Both the position numbers and the translations under genes were made by a program. Shown here piece after piece: positions 37,627-47,566 of a DNA stretch of 64,000 bases. Source of the DNA: an uncultured Rubripirellula sp. (GTDB lineage: Bacteria > Planctomycetota > Planctomycetia > Pirellulales > Pirellulaceae); NCBI GenBank assembly GCA_938075415.1, contig CALJHC010000003.1, positions 868,001 to 932,000 of the forward strand, given 5' to 3'. A model generated the notes under the pieces. The model worked only from the letters and a program-made list of their open reading frames with translations, did no database searches and was not told where the DNA came from. Numbering within the stretch: the first letter of the stretch is position 1; each line of letters starts with the position of its first letter.

Positions 37627-38904
37627 ATGACTCGCGTTTGCATCATCAACGCTGTTGGATTGACACCGGAATTACTGAAACACGCCCCACGTCTTTCAGC
37701 AGTTGGTCAATCACAACCAATGCAAAGTCCCATACCTGCCGTGACCTGCACATCGCAGGCGACTCTGCTGACGGGTAAACCTCCCCGTGAACACGGTATT
37801 GTTGGAAACGGCTGGTACTACCGAGACACCCAAGAAATCCGGTTTTGGCAACAAGCCAACTCCCTAGTCGCCGGCGAAAAATTTTACGAAGGCATTGAAA
37901 CCGCCAAAATGTTTTGGTGGTTCAATCAAGCTGCGCCCGTCAAGTACAGCGCTACCCCGAAACCACATTATGGCTGTGACGGTTCCAAGGTATTCGACAT
38001 TCTCGACCACACCGAATGTGATCTGGTAAAGCATCTTGGTCCCTTCCCTTTTTTCTCGTTTTGGGGTCCTAATGCTGGCCTACCTTGCAGCGAATGGATT
38101 GCTGAAGCCACTGCAATGGTGATGCGAAAAAATCGCCCCCAATTGACGATGGCTTACCTGCCACATCTCGATTATGACTTTCAGCGTTTTCCAGATCATG
38201 ACCCACAGCGAGTCATTGAACTGGATCAATGCGCGGGCAGAATCATCGACGCGGCAGACGACATCAATGCGCAGGTCGTTGTGGTTTCTGAGTACGGACT
38301 GGTGCCTGTCCAACACCCTGTTCATCTTAATCGCCACCTGCGTGAGAAAGATTGGCTGACGGTCCGAAAGGGTCCGTTTGGTGAGATGATGATGCCTGGT
38401 GAATCAGATGCGTTCGCGGTCGCTGATCACCAACTTGCACATATTTATGTGCGCAGTCCCAAATTAATCGATCAAGTAGCAAAAACTCTTCTGTCCGTTC
38501 CCGGCGTTGCTCGTGTTGCCCGACCCGCAGAACTCGAATTGGATCACCCCCGCAGTGGCGAACTCATTGTGCTTTCGGAACCGGACGCGTGGTTCACTTA
38601 CTATTACTGGCTCGACGATTCACTCGCTCCTGACTTTTCACGAACCGTAGATATTCACCGCAAGCCCGGCTACGATCCGTGCGAGCTGTTCATGACTAGC
38701 AAGGTGAGGGTCATCTCGCGTTTAGCGCAAAAGAAAATGGGCCTGCGTTACAAGATGGATGTGATTCCCCTTGATGCTAAGCTCGTCCGCGGCAGCCATG
38801 GGTTATGCAACCAACCGGAAAACGGCCCTTTGATTGTAGGGCCTAACGAACTGCCCAACGACATGCGAGATTTCAAGGAATACATTCGGCGATTGCTGAC
38901 TTGA
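37627..38904 (+). CDS. Type I phosphodiesterase / nucleotide pyrophosphatase-like protein
   Basis: A 425-residue alkaline-phosphatase-superfamily protein. The nucleophile region is VTCTSQATLLTGKPPREHG near residues 39-57, with the nucleophilic Thr in the typical position, and metal ligands appear in YLPHLDYDFQ and VVSEYGL. It has no signal peptide, so it acts in the cytoplasm, on a phosphodiester or nucleotide substrate I cannot name. It starts 69 bases after the AGCS transporter and may share its transcript. The convergent dusB gene ends 56 bases beyond it. Confidence 0.85.
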   Translation: MTRVCIINAVGLTPELLKHAPRLSAVGQSQPMQSPIPAVTCTSQATLLTGKPPREHGIVGNGWYYRDTQEIRFWQQANSLVAGEKFYEGIETAKMFWWFNQAAPVKYSATPKPHYGCDGSKVFDILDHTECDLVKHLGPFPFFSFWGPNAGLPCSEWIAEATAMVMRKNRPQLTMAYLPHLDYDFQRFPDHDPQRVIELDQCAGRIIDAADDINAQVVVVSEYGLVPVQHPVHLNRHLREKDWLTVRKGPFGEMMMPGESDAFAVADHQLAHIYVRSPKLIDQVAKTLLSVPGVARVARPAELELDHPRSGELIVLSEPDAWFTYYYWLDDSLAPDFSRTVDIHRKPGYDPCELFMTSKVRVISRLAQKKMGLRYKMDVIPLDAKLVRGSHGLCNQPENGPLIVGPNELPNDMRDFKEYIRRLLT

Positions 38905-38960
38905 AAGTGGGCTTCGAATTCGCGGAACCGAGGTCCTTCAACAGCATTCAACCCAACCAG

Positions 38961-40004
38961 TCAGGAAACCAATGCTGCCCCAACGACATCCGTGGGTTCC
39001 GTGCCGGGAAAGTACTGGCGGACGACGCTGTAAAATTCTTCCGAAGTTGAAACCCGTGCGACGTGTGTCCTGAAGAACCTTGCTCCGCGTTTACCTTGCG
39101 CATAGCAGCAAGCGTACTTCCGCATCAAAATAGTCCCCTTCTCTTCCCCGAACCGATCGACGACGAGTCGGTAGTGGTTCAGCATTACCTCCCGTTGTTC
39201 ATCGAGAGTTGGTTCCGGTGGGATTACTTCACCCCTTAAGGCGGCGGCGGCGTGGGAAAATAACCATGGCCTTCCTAAACAAGCTCGGGCAATCATCACA
39301 CCATCAACATCGTAATTCTTAAAAGCAGCGAGCACTTTTTCTGCTGAGTCGAGATCACCATTACCAATCAGGGGTATATTCCGTAAATGTTGCTTGATTT
39401 CACTGATTCGGTCCCAATCCGCGTTACCACGAAACATATCATGAGCTGTCCTGCCATGCACAGTCAGAGCGGCCGCCCCTGCCTCTTCCACCACCTTGGC
39501 AACCTCGTTGCAATTCACGGATTCACGGGAACATCCAAGCCGAATCTTTGCCGTCACCGGTGTCGGCGTGCAAGCTTCCACCAATCGTTGAATGATTTGG
39601 AACATTCTCTGAGGTTCACGTAGCAGGTAGCTTCCACTGTGCGCTTTTTCTGTCACCTGTTTGACAGGGCAACCAAAGTTGATATCAACCACGCTGACCT
39701 GATATTCCTCAGTCAGTCGCCGGCCGACCTTGGCCATGGTTTCTGGATCATTATCCCAAATTTGCACAGCCAACGGTCGCGGTTCTTCAGCAACTCCCCA
39801 GAGGCGATCAGGATGCTCAGCGACGTTTTCATCCATCCAAACAAAGCCTCGAGCATTGACCATTTCTGTTGCCAGGAGTCCGGCGCCACCAAATTGCCTG
39901 ACAACCTCACGAAATGCTGCGTTGGTAAACCCAGCCATCGGCGCTTGGAAAATCGGCGGGTCAATTTCTAGATCACCGATTCGTAAACTGGGGATTTTCA
40001 TCAT
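38961..40004 (-). CDS. tRNA dihydrouridine synthase (DusB-like)
   Basis: An FMN enzyme that reduces uridine to dihydrouridine in tRNA. Motifs are APMAGFTNAAFREVV near residues 20-34, VDINFGCPVKQVTEKAHSGS with the catalytic Cys, KIRLG, and PLIGNGD at the FMN phosphate. The tandem ATGs at 40004 and 40001 are the best starts; the frame can be extended to 40037. Length of 347 fits DusB (321 in E. coli). Which uridines it modifies cannot be read from sequence. Confidence 0.93.
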   Translation of the reverse strand: MMKIPSLRIGDLEIDPPIFQAPMAGFTNAAFREVVRQFGGAGLLATEMVNARGFVWMDENVAEHPDRLWGVAEEPRPLAVQIWDNDPETMAKVGRRLTEEYQVSVVDINFGCPVKQVTEKAHSGSYLLREPQRMFQIIQRLVEACTPTPVTAKIRLGCSRESVNCNEVAKVVEEAGAAALTVHGRTAHDMFRGNADWDRISEIKQHLRNIPLIGNGDLDSAEKVLAAFKNYDVDGVMIARACLGRPWLFSHAAAALRGEVIPPEPTLDEQREVMLNHYRLVVDRFGEEKGTILMRKYACCYAQGKRGARFFRTHVARVSTSEEFYSVVRQYFPGTEPTDVVGAALVS

Positions 40005-40203
40005 CGCGTTTCTACGGCTGGATAGTGCAAACGACAAAAACCTAGCGAAAACAATCTCTCGTTGGGATTTGCATTGACTATCGTTCGAACATTAAAAAAC
40101 TATCATCCTAGGCACATCTCTGCCGAATCAAAAAAATAACAGATTCATGCTAACAGGGTGGTGGCTTTGCGAGGTGGTGAATCATCTCGAAGGATCGTCT
40201 CGG

Positions 40204-41988
40204 CTACTGCTGAGACTCATCATTAAGTTCGAGCCATCGCTCTTCACTCTCCGACAACTGCTCACCCAACTCTTGCATCTCATGGTGCATCTTCAAGGCT
40301 TTGTCAGGATCTGTTTCTGACATCAGTTTCTGATTGATTTCGCGTTTTTCTTCATCGAGGCGAGCAATTTTTTTCTCCAGGTTCTTGATCTCTTTTTCTA
40401 CTTTCCTGTGGTCTCGACGATTTTGGCGATAGTCTACTTTTGAGGAGGCTTTTGCGTTTCCAGAAGCCTTTCCTTTTCCTGAATTTCTATCGCGTTCGCC
40501 AGCATCAATTTCCTGTTCAACTGAACTTAAATATGAATCATAGTCACCAAAGTAATTCTTGACATTACCGTCTCGTACCTCAATCACGCTCGTTGCCACT
40601 CGCTTCATAAAGTGTCGATCATGACTGGTAAAAACGACCGTGCCCTGATAGAGCTTTAAAGCTTCGGCAAGGGCCTCAACCGTCTCCACATCCAAATGGT
40701 TTCCTGGCTCATCCAGCACAAGCACATTCGCTGTACCCAAGAGTAGTCCAGCCATACATAATCTCGCTCGCTCTCCGCCACTGAGCACTTTCACTTTTTT
40801 CTGAATGTGCTCATCCCGAAAGAGGAGAGCCCCTGCCATTGCGAGCACGTCTTGGCGAGTTGTGTTACTGTCGGAAACATATTCCAGATGCTCAACGACT
40901 GTCAGCCTTTCATCGAGACTGGTGTAGACATGTTGAGCATAAGTACCAATATCGACGCCGTATCCCCACTTCAAGGTGCCATCAAGAGGGTCGAGTGAAT
41001 GCACCAATGTTCTCAGCAGGGTGGTTTTACCCTGTCCATTGTCTCCCACGATTGCTGCTCGATCGCCATGGTCAATCTCTAGTTGTATTCCCGATGCAAC
41101 CGTTTGATCTGGGTATCCAATCGAGAGTCCCTCACACCGAACTGCCGTTCCACTTCGAGGAGCGACTTGGGGCGCCTTAATCACAACGGTTGGTTCATCA
41201 ACCATAATCTCCGTTGTCTGTAGTCTTTCAAGCTGCTTTGCTTTACTTCTTGCTTGGCTGGCCGTGGAAGCATTCGCCCGATTTTTCTCGATGAAGCGTT
41301 TCAATTGTTTTTGCTTCGCGCTCACCGTTGCATTGACTCGTCGATCATGCTCACGACGCTCGTCACGGTATTCGAGAAATCCATCGATCTTTCCGGGAAA
41401 CATCGTGAGCTTGCCTCGTGAGAGCTCAAGTGTTTGAGAACAGGTGGCGTTTAAAAAAGCGCGATCATGGCTGACAATGAGAGCCGCTTTGCCGAAACCC
41501 CTAAGAAAATGCTCCAGCAGGATTTGAGTTCTCAAATCGAGAAAATTGGTTGGCTCATCAAGCATCAGCAGGTTCGGATCTTGCAATAACAACGCTGCCA
41601 ATTTCACTCGTGTCTGCCAACCTCCGGAAAGTTCCTTAACCGGTCCCTCCAGGTAGGCGCCCTTCAGTTCGAATTGTCCAGCGACCTCTCCACATCGCCA
41701 GTCAGGCTGCTGGCTGTCTCGCATGAGAAAATCAAGGGCTGATTCGCCGGGCAGGAAAGGATCATGCTGCCTGAGGTAGCCGATTCGAAGGGAGGGATGG
41801 TGGATTACCTCACCTTTTTCAACTTCCTCTTCGCCCAACAACACCTTCAATAGTGTTGATTTCCCTGCGCCGTTGCGGCCGATGAACCCCACTTTGACGT
41901 CGTCAACGAGTGAAAGTTCAGCACTATCGAGCAGGATCTGATCACCAAATCGCTTTTCGGCGTCACGAACTTGAATCAGTACAGGCAT
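40204..41988 (-). CDS. ABC-F family ATPase (Uup-like)
   Basis: 594 residues with two ABC ATPase domains and no transmembrane helix. The first Walker A is GRNGAGKST at 37-45, the second GDNGQGKTT near 316-324; both signature motifs (LSGGWQ, LSGGER) and both LMLDEPTNFLD/LVLDEPGNHLD Walker B motifs are present, the second with a Gly in place of Thr. The basic, coiled-coil C-terminus of about 90 residues (NRRDHRKVEKEIKNLEKKI) matches Uup/EttA-type ribosome-associated factors. Exact subgroup is not certain. Confidence 0.93.
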   Translation of the reverse strand: MPVLIQVRDAEKRFGDQILLDSAELSLVDDVKVGFIGRNGAGKSTLLKVLLGEEEVEKGEVIHHPSLRIGYLRQHDPFLPGESALDFLMRDSQQPDWRCGEVAGQFELKGAYLEGPVKELSGGWQTRVKLAALLLQDPNLLMLDEPTNFLDLRTQILLEHFLRGFGKAALIVSHDRAFLNATCSQTLELSRGKLTMFPGKIDGFLEYRDERREHDRRVNATVSAKQKQLKRFIEKNRANASTASQARSKAKQLERLQTTEIMVDEPTVVIKAPQVAPRSGTAVRCEGLSIGYPDQTVASGIQLEIDHGDRAAIVGDNGQGKTTLLRTLVHSLDPLDGTLKWGYGVDIGTYAQHVYTSLDERLTVVEHLEYVSDSNTTRQDVLAMAGALLFRDEHIQKKVKVLSGGERARLCMAGLLLGTANVLVLDEPGNHLDVETVEALAEALKLYQGTVVFTSHDRHFMKRVATSVIEVRDGNVKNYFGDYDSYLSSVEQEIDAGERDRNSGKGKASGNAKASSKVDYRQNRRDHRKVEKEIKNLEKKIARLDEEKREINQKLMSETDPDKALKMHHEMQELGEQLSESEERWLELNDESQQ

Positions 41989-42218
41989 ATCAGCAGGAGA
42001 AAATCGGGGATTTAAGGCGTTGGAAGCCTTCTATCTTGTTGGGACGATGCAAAACCGCAAGGACCCTGAATTGGGAACAAATGAGCAAAACCGCATTTAC
42101 TGCCCTTTAAAAGGTCGGGCACGGCTATCGCGAGGTGTCGTGATTTTCTAAATTTGAGATTCCGGAAGGTGCTGAACTCTTTCTACCGCTCAGCCCGCCT
42201 TTGCCCGCACCTGATCAG

Positions 42219-42244
42219 CCACTTAGATCGGCCACTTAGATCGG
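42219..42244. repeat. Two tandem 13-base repeats before sucA
   Basis: GCCACTTAGATCG is repeated head to tail (42219-42231 and 42232-42244), ending 12 bases before the sucA ATG. It sits where a ribosome site would normally be; none is evident. Confidence 0.7.
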
Positions 42245-42256
42245 CCTGCCGCGTTC

Positions 42257-45055
42257 ATGAATAATTATAACTTGGACTACATCGACGATCTGTACGTCCA
42301 GTACGTACGCGACCCCTCGAGTGTATCGGAGGCATGGCGAAAATACTTTGAACAGTTTCTTGTCGTGCAGTCCCCAAACGGGTCATCTGACACAAAAGCT
42401 GCGGCCAAATCTGCTTCCCGGAAAGCACCAAAATCCGCAGCGAAAGCCCCTGATTCCAATGCCATGGACCAGGCGTTGTGGCTTTCTCGGATCCAAGATC
42501 GTGTCAACAACCTCGTTCGAGAGTATCGGGTTCGCGGACACCTGATCGCAAATTTGGATCCACTGGGACTTCAGCGTCCAGAAAGCCCTGAACTTAGCCC
42601 AGAAGTCTACGGCTTAAGCGAAGAAGATCTCAACCGTCCCTTCGACAGCGCGGCCCTTGAAAATGTCATGGGTGGCACCATTGAGGCGATTCTGACTCGG
42701 CTTCAAAACACTTATTGCCGAAGCATCGGTGCGCAGTTCATGCACATCAATCGCCGAAGCATTCGTGACTGGCTTCAACGTCGCATGGAGTCGGCGGAAA
42801 ATCGACTGGATTTGCCTCACGAGGTCCAGCGACGAATCTATGCCCGTCTCGCTGACGCCACCATTTTTGAAGAATTTGTTCGTCGGAAATTTGTTGGAGC
42901 TAAAACCTTCTCGCTGGAAGGTGCCGAGACGTTGATTCCCATGCTGGATCTTGCCTTAGAGAAAGCAGCGGAGCATCAAGTCAAAGAGGTGGTCATGGGC
43001 ATGGCGCATCGTGGGCGTTTGAATGTCATGGCGAATATCCTGAAAAAACGAGCCATGAACATTTTCTGGTCGTTCGATGACCCCAACCCCGAGATGAATC
43101 GGGGTGGTGGAGATGTTCGCTATCACCTCGGCTACAGCAGCGACTGGAAAACAGCCTCAGGAGAAAACTTACATATTTCGCTTTGCTTCAATCCAAGCCA
43201 CTTGGAATTCGTCAATACAGTTGCTCAAGGACGTTCGAGACGCAAGCAGGACCACCGAGTCGACCAAGATCGACAAGAGGTCATGACGATTCTTATTCAT
43301 GGTGATGCAGCCTTTGCCGGCGAGGGTATCGTTCAAGAAACCCTCAACCTCAGTGAACTCGAAGGCTATCGCACCGGCGGCACGTTGCACATCGTTATCA
43401 ACAATCAAGTGGGATTCACAACAGAACCCCACCAAGGTCGCAGCACGACTTACGCAACGGATATTGCGAAGATGTTGCAGATCCCAATCTTCCACGTCAA
43501 CGGCGAAGATCCTGAAGCAGTTGCGCAGGTAGTCTCGCTGGCGATGGATTTCCGTCGAGAATTCCACAAAGATGTAGTCATCGATCTCTACGCCTTCCGC
43601 CGCTGGGGTCACAACGAAGGGGATGAACCACGATTCACACAACCGACGATGTATGGAGAAATCGACCGGCGTGCAAGTGTTCGAGAGCAATACTTGGCTC
43701 GACTATTGGAACTTGGAAAAATTAGCCAAGAAGAGGCTGAGCAAATCCAGCAAGACCGAATGGAAAAGCTGGAAACGGAATTCGAGGCAAGCAAGCATGA
43801 ACCGTTCGTTCCGGACACGCAGACGCTATCGGCGAATTGGAGTGAATATTTTGGTGGTCGAGAGCCTAAAGGCCCCACCGACACCTCCTATGACAAAGAA
43901 GGTGTTTCCGAACTACTTGATGCCCTGACCAGGCTACCGGCTAATTTCTCAGCTCACAAAAAACTCAAAAGGCCAATGGCGCTGCGACGCGAGATGGCGT
44001 TGGACAAGCAACCTTTGGACTGGGCCAGCGCAGAGGCAGCGGCCTTCGCCACACTATTGGTCGGCGGGCATCCGATTCGGATGACCGGTCAAGACTGCGA
44101 ACGAGGCACCTTTAGTCAGCGTCATGCAGTTCTCCATGATCCGAGAACGGGTGAAAGATATGTGCCGCTTCAAAATTTGGCTCCAGATCAGGCTCCATTA
44201 GAGCTATACAACAGCCCACTTTCCGAGGCGGGTGTCCTGGGATTTGAATACGGCTACTCACTTGACTGTCCGGATGGTCTCGTCATCTGGGAAGCACAAT
44301 TTGGTGACTTCTGGAACTGCGCCCAGGTCATCGTGGACCAATTCATCGCAAGTGCCGAAGACAAGTGGAACCGTTTAAGTGGCCTGATCATGCTGCTACC
44401 ACATGGCTTCGAAGGACAAGGTCCAGAGCATTGCAGTGCGAGAGTTGAGCGTTTTCTTGCGATGGCTGCCGAACACAACATTCAGGTATGCCAACCCACC
44501 ACTCCTGCCCAGTACTTTCACCTGCTGCGACGCCAGGTCATCCGAAAATGGCGCAAACCGCTCGTGATTCTTTCCCCAAAAAGCCTGCTGCGACACCCCC
44601 GAGTCGTTAGTTCCTTGGATGAAATAGCCTCCGGCAGTTTTCAAAAGATCATTCCGGATGATTCCGTTGCACTTCGTGATGCGAAACGTCTCATCCTTTG
44701 CAGTGGAAAGATCTATTATGACCTGATTGAACATCGGGAGAAATCAGGGCAAAACAACGTCGCAATCATGCGTGTGGAACAACTCTATCCACTCAGCAGT
44801 GAAGAGTTGATGGAATCAATCAATGAACTTGCAGATGGATCCGATCTTTACTGGGTGCAGGATGAGCCAACCAATATGGGCGCGTGGCCGTACATCAAGC
44901 TGAACTTTGGTGATGACCTAGCTAAGTCCTATAACCTTCACCGAGTTAGTCGTGTGGAATCAGCGAGTCCGAGCACCGGAAGTATGGCTGCTCACAAACT
45001 TGAGCACGGCGAGTTACTTGACGAATCATTTGCCGGGCTTGAATATAAAGAATGA
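42257..45055 (+). CDS. sucA: 2-oxoglutarate dehydrogenase E1 component
   Basis: The thiamine-diphosphate subunit that decarboxylates 2-oxoglutarate in the TCA cycle. The 932 residues begin with the E1 N-terminal segment (YIDDLYVQYVRDPSSV, residues 8-23) that docks onto E2, include the thiamine motif HGDAAFAGEGIVQET near residue 349, and continue to the transketolase-like C-terminus. The linker at residues 50-75 is Lys/Ala/Ser-rich. No E2 or E3 gene is adjacent; the next gene is convergent. All family motifs I checked are intact. Confidence 0.96.
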   Translation: MNNYNLDYIDDLYVQYVRDPSSVSEAWRKYFEQFLVVQSPNGSSDTKAAAKSASRKAPKSAAKAPDSNAMDQALWLSRIQDRVNNLVREYRVRGHLIANLDPLGLQRPESPELSPEVYGLSEEDLNRPFDSAALENVMGGTIEAILTRLQNTYCRSIGAQFMHINRRSIRDWLQRRMESAENRLDLPHEVQRRIYARLADATIFEEFVRRKFVGAKTFSLEGAETLIPMLDLALEKAAEHQVKEVVMGMAHRGRLNVMANILKKRAMNIFWSFDDPNPEMNRGGGDVRYHLGYSSDWKTASGENLHISLCFNPSHLEFVNTVAQGRSRRKQDHRVDQDRQEVMTILIHGDAAFAGEGIVQETLNLSELEGYRTGGTLHIVINNQVGFTTEPHQGRSTTYATDIAKMLQIPIFHVNGEDPEAVAQVVSLAMDFRREFHKDVVIDLYAFRRWGHNEGDEPRFTQPTMYGEIDRRASVREQYLARLLELGKISQEEAEQIQQDRMEKLETEFEASKHEPFVPDTQTLSANWSEYFGGREPKGPTDTSYDKEGVSELLDALTRLPANFSAHKKLKRPMALRREMALDKQPLDWASAEAAAFATLLVGGHPIRMTGQDCERGTFSQRHAVLHDPRTGERYVPLQNLAPDQAPLELYNSPLSEAGVLGFEYGYSLDCPDGLVIWEAQFGDFWNCAQVIVDQFIASAEDKWNRLSGLIMLLPHGFEGQGPEHCSARVERFLAMAAEHNIQVCQPTTPAQYFHLLRRQVIRKWRKPLVILSPKSLLRHPRVVSSLDEIASGSFQKIIPDDSVALRDAKRLILCSGKIYYDLIEHREKSGQNNVAIMRVEQLYPLSSEELMESINELADGSDLYWVQDEPTNMGAWPYIKLNFGDDLAKSYNLHRVSRVESASPSTGSMAAHKLEHGELLDESFAGLEYKE

Positions 45056-45116
45056 GATCCCACATCGCCTTCATTCCAGTGATCATCTCTCAGAAATCCA
45101 ACGACGCAATGATGGA

Positions 45117-46799
45117 TCAATCATCCTCTCTCATTTGATTGAAGTATTGCATGGCGTGCTCTCTCTCCGCCTTCGGGAGAACTTGATTTTCCGATGGATT
45201 GGCATCCTGACGTAGCGATTGCTCAATCGCCTGCTTCAAATCCTCTCGACTGACGCCTTTTCGATTTGGACCATCTGCATAACCAGCGATAACAGCTCGC
45301 CCGGGCTTCACCTCACCCTTCACCTGGGATTCGTAAGTATTGGTGTCCGACTCACTCTCGGGTCGATCCCCAAAACCTTGCCCCTGCCCCATGCCGTCGC
45401 CTTGCCCCTTACCATCACTGGATTGGCTCTTACCTAAAGAACCTTTATCAGATAGTTGATTACCCTGACACTGTGAGCACCCAGAACCTTCACATTGCTC
45501 ACAACGCATCTGATTTTTTGACTGTGAAATCTGACCGATGGCAGACTCCAAATCCTCAAGTTCGGACATTTCCTGCTGCATCTGATTGAGGTTGTCTGAC
45601 ATTGCTTCCAGTGCCTCAGACGCTTCAGCAAGATCGCCAGTGCGAAGGGATTCTGAAGCCGCATTCATTGCTTCAGCCATCTCACCGAGTGACTTCATCT
45701 GCGAATCTTTTGCAGACAGCTCGTTTAGCTGCTTTTGCAAGTCCGCCATCCTTTCTCCGCGGCCTTCGCTCCGAGCTTCTTCGATCTGTCGTTGAAGTTC
45801 ACTCTTTTGTTTTGCATGCTGCTCTTGTGCAGCCTGAAGAGCATCGCTCATTGCCTGCAGCTGCTTTTGTAGCATCTGCTTGTCACTTTCACTGATTGAT
45901 CCATCGTTCATCTTTTGGGCTAACTCATTGACTAATTCATTAGCCTTCTGAAAGTCACCTTTTTCAATCGATTTAGCAATTTTATCTCCGGCACCCGATT
46001 CCAATCCCTCCATTTGAGATAGCGCGCGTTGCAAAGCGCTTGGACTTGCCAACTTTTCTCGTCGCTCCTCAATTTGCTTCTTCAAATCATTGATTGTAAT
46101 CATTGCCTCTTTACGATCGACACTTGAACTGGCAAGAACCTTGTCAAGCTTTGCCTCCATTTTTTCGTAGAGATCCCTTGCTTCCTTCAGCCCCTGAGCA
46201 TCTGCGTTACGCTTCTGCTGCTGTATCTTCTTCTTTAAAGTCGATGCAACTCGTTTGATCTGTTGACTTGCTGCATCATCTTCCGCCGACTGCTGAACTG
46301 CACTCGATGCCAGCTCTGGCGTGACAAACGCTGAAACACAGGTCAGCAGGACAAGCATGCTACAAGGCCACCATGCCAGGCGATTCGGCCGAAGTCCAAA
46401 TTCATCAGCTACCTGGATTTGAGTTGCTCTTTTTTCCGCATCTTCAAGAAGTGCTGTTCCAGCTGCACTTTGCTGTTCTTGCACCGGAAGCGTCAACGAG
46501 CTGCTAACTCTTTCTCGGAGATTGAACCTGCGATCAACTTCCAATGCCACCTGATTCGTTGCTGGCGAGAAGTACCAAGTCACTACAATTGAGACGAAGG
46601 TTGCAGCAAGCAGTGATGTGCCAGTCCAGGCAGTTAGCCAACTCCACCTATCAATTCCTGGATTCCAAACGACAGGAATCGTGACACCGATGGTGGCGAC
46701 CAAAGCGGCAATACCGAGCAGGCGACAGAAAATCCTTCCAAAAAGCCCTAGGACCATCCGTCGTTTTGCATCTCTTACCTTCGCATGGACTTGATTCAT
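45117..46799 (-). CDS. Coiled-coil membrane protein with DnaJ-like cysteine motif
   Basis: 560 residues. Two transmembrane helices lie near 25-48 and 58-78, a third hydrophobic stretch near 140-160. Residues of about 180-430 are long coiled coils rich in Gln, Glu, Lys and Ala (EEHAKQKSEL type). Then comes CEQCEGSGCSQCQG, two CxxCxGxG-like units as in the DnaJ zinc finger, followed by a Gly/Gln/Ser-rich tail. ATG 46799 has an AGGGA site; TTG 46817 is less likely. I see no catalytic motif; a scaffold in the envelope is a guess. Confidence 0.75.
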   Translation of the reverse strand: MNQVHAKVRDAKRRMVLGLFGRIFCRLLGIAALVATIGVTIPVVWNPGIDRWSWLTAWTGTSLLAATFVSIVVTWYFSPATNQVALEVDRRFNLRERVSSSLTLPVQEQQSAAGTALLEDAEKRATQIQVADEFGLRPNRLAWWPCSMLVLLTCVSAFVTPELASSAVQQSAEDDAASQQIKRVASTLKKKIQQQKRNADAQGLKEARDLYEKMEAKLDKVLASSSVDRKEAMITINDLKKQIEERREKLASPSALQRALSQMEGLESGAGDKIAKSIEKGDFQKANELVNELAQKMNDGSISESDKQMLQKQLQAMSDALQAAQEQHAKQKSELQRQIEEARSEGRGERMADLQKQLNELSAKDSQMKSLGEMAEAMNAASESLRTGDLAEASEALEAMSDNLNQMQQEMSELEDLESAIGQISQSKNQMRCEQCEGSGCSQCQGNQLSDKGSLGKSQSSDGKGQGDGMGQGQGFGDRPESESDTNTYESQVKGEVKPGRAVIAGYADGPNRKGVSREDLKQAIEQSLRQDANPSENQVLPKAEREHAMQYFNQMREDD

Positions 46800-47063
46800 C
46801 TGCGATAGTTCCCTCAAAGACTGCTTTGCCGGTTATCCGGTCATTAATCATTGCTAACTAACAACCACTAGATTGATTGCCATCAATGGAGAAACAAGAC
46901 GCTCTCCTCGATCCTCATCGTTAAAAACTATCCACTATTTTTAGCTGATGACTAATCGCACCCTGACATCGGTGGTAAATTTTGAAAACCGTGGAATTTC
47001 CTTCACCTAGTTAATATAGACTGAAGATCAGCAGTTTTTCCCCATTAAATCACGTGATTTCCA

Positions 47064-47498
47064 ATGAACGATGACTTGGAACAACCGCCTAATCTACCGG
47101 ATCTAGATGAAAGCAATAAGGCAGATGTGGTCATCTACGACGGAGATTGCAACTTTTGCCGAGGCCAAGTCACAAAACTGCACCAACTTGATATCGGCAA
47201 AAAACGTCTTTGCTTCGTCTCTCTTCACGATCCACGAGTTGCAGGACGCTACCCAGAGCTCACGCACGATATGCTGATGAAGGAAATTCACGTTATTGAC
47301 TTGAAAAACCGCATACGTGCTGGTGCTCGGGCGATTCGTTACCTCAGTAGAAGATTGCCGACTCTCTGGATTCTTGCCCCCCTGCTTCACATACCTTTTT
47401 CCCTGCCAATCCTCAACTGGGGATACAACCAGGTCGCCAAGCGACGTTATCGAATTGCAGGGCAATCATGCGAAAGCAATCGCTGCAAAATCCGGTAG
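47064..47498 (+). CDS. DUF393 (DCC-family thiol-disulfide oxidoreductase-like) protein
   Basis: 144 residues. The family's YDGDCNFC motif starts at residue 25, with the CxxC pair at Cys29 and Cys32; a C-terminal hydrophobic stretch (LWILAPLLHIPFSLPIL) is typical. The family is thought to act in thiol-disulfide exchange, but a specific substrate is unknown. A cysteine pair near the end (SCESNRCK) may add another redox site. Its 3' end faces purQ. Confidence 0.87.
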   Translation: MNDDLEQPPNLPDLDESNKADVVIYDGDCNFCRGQVTKLHQLDIGKKRLCFVSLHDPRVAGRYPELTHDMLMKEIHVIDLKNRIRAGARAIRYLSRRLPTLWILAPLLHIPFSLPILNWGYNQVAKRRYRIAGQSCESNRCKIR

Positions 47499-47520
47499 CA
47501 GAAACTGTGAAACGTGCGAC

Positions 47521-47547
47521 TTGACGAGCAAATCATCTGCTCGTCAA
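47521..47547. terminator. Perfect hairpin between convergent DUF393 and purQ genes
   Basis: Ten-base arms TTGACGAGCA and TGCTCGTCAA surround a seven-base loop, between stop codons at 47498 (plus) and 47567 (minus). No U-tract follows on either strand. A bidirectional 3'-end element is likely. Confidence 0.55.
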
Positions 47548-47566
47548 CCAATGGTCTATTGACTGC

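Noticed and set aside
40202..40230. Short stem GTCTC/GAGAC near the ABC-F stop
   Set aside because: Only five pairs with a mismatched inner part and no U-tract.
43169..43690. 173-codon minus-strand frame inside sucA
   Set aside because: Antisense shadow of a strongly conserved gene; no signal, motif or ribosome site.
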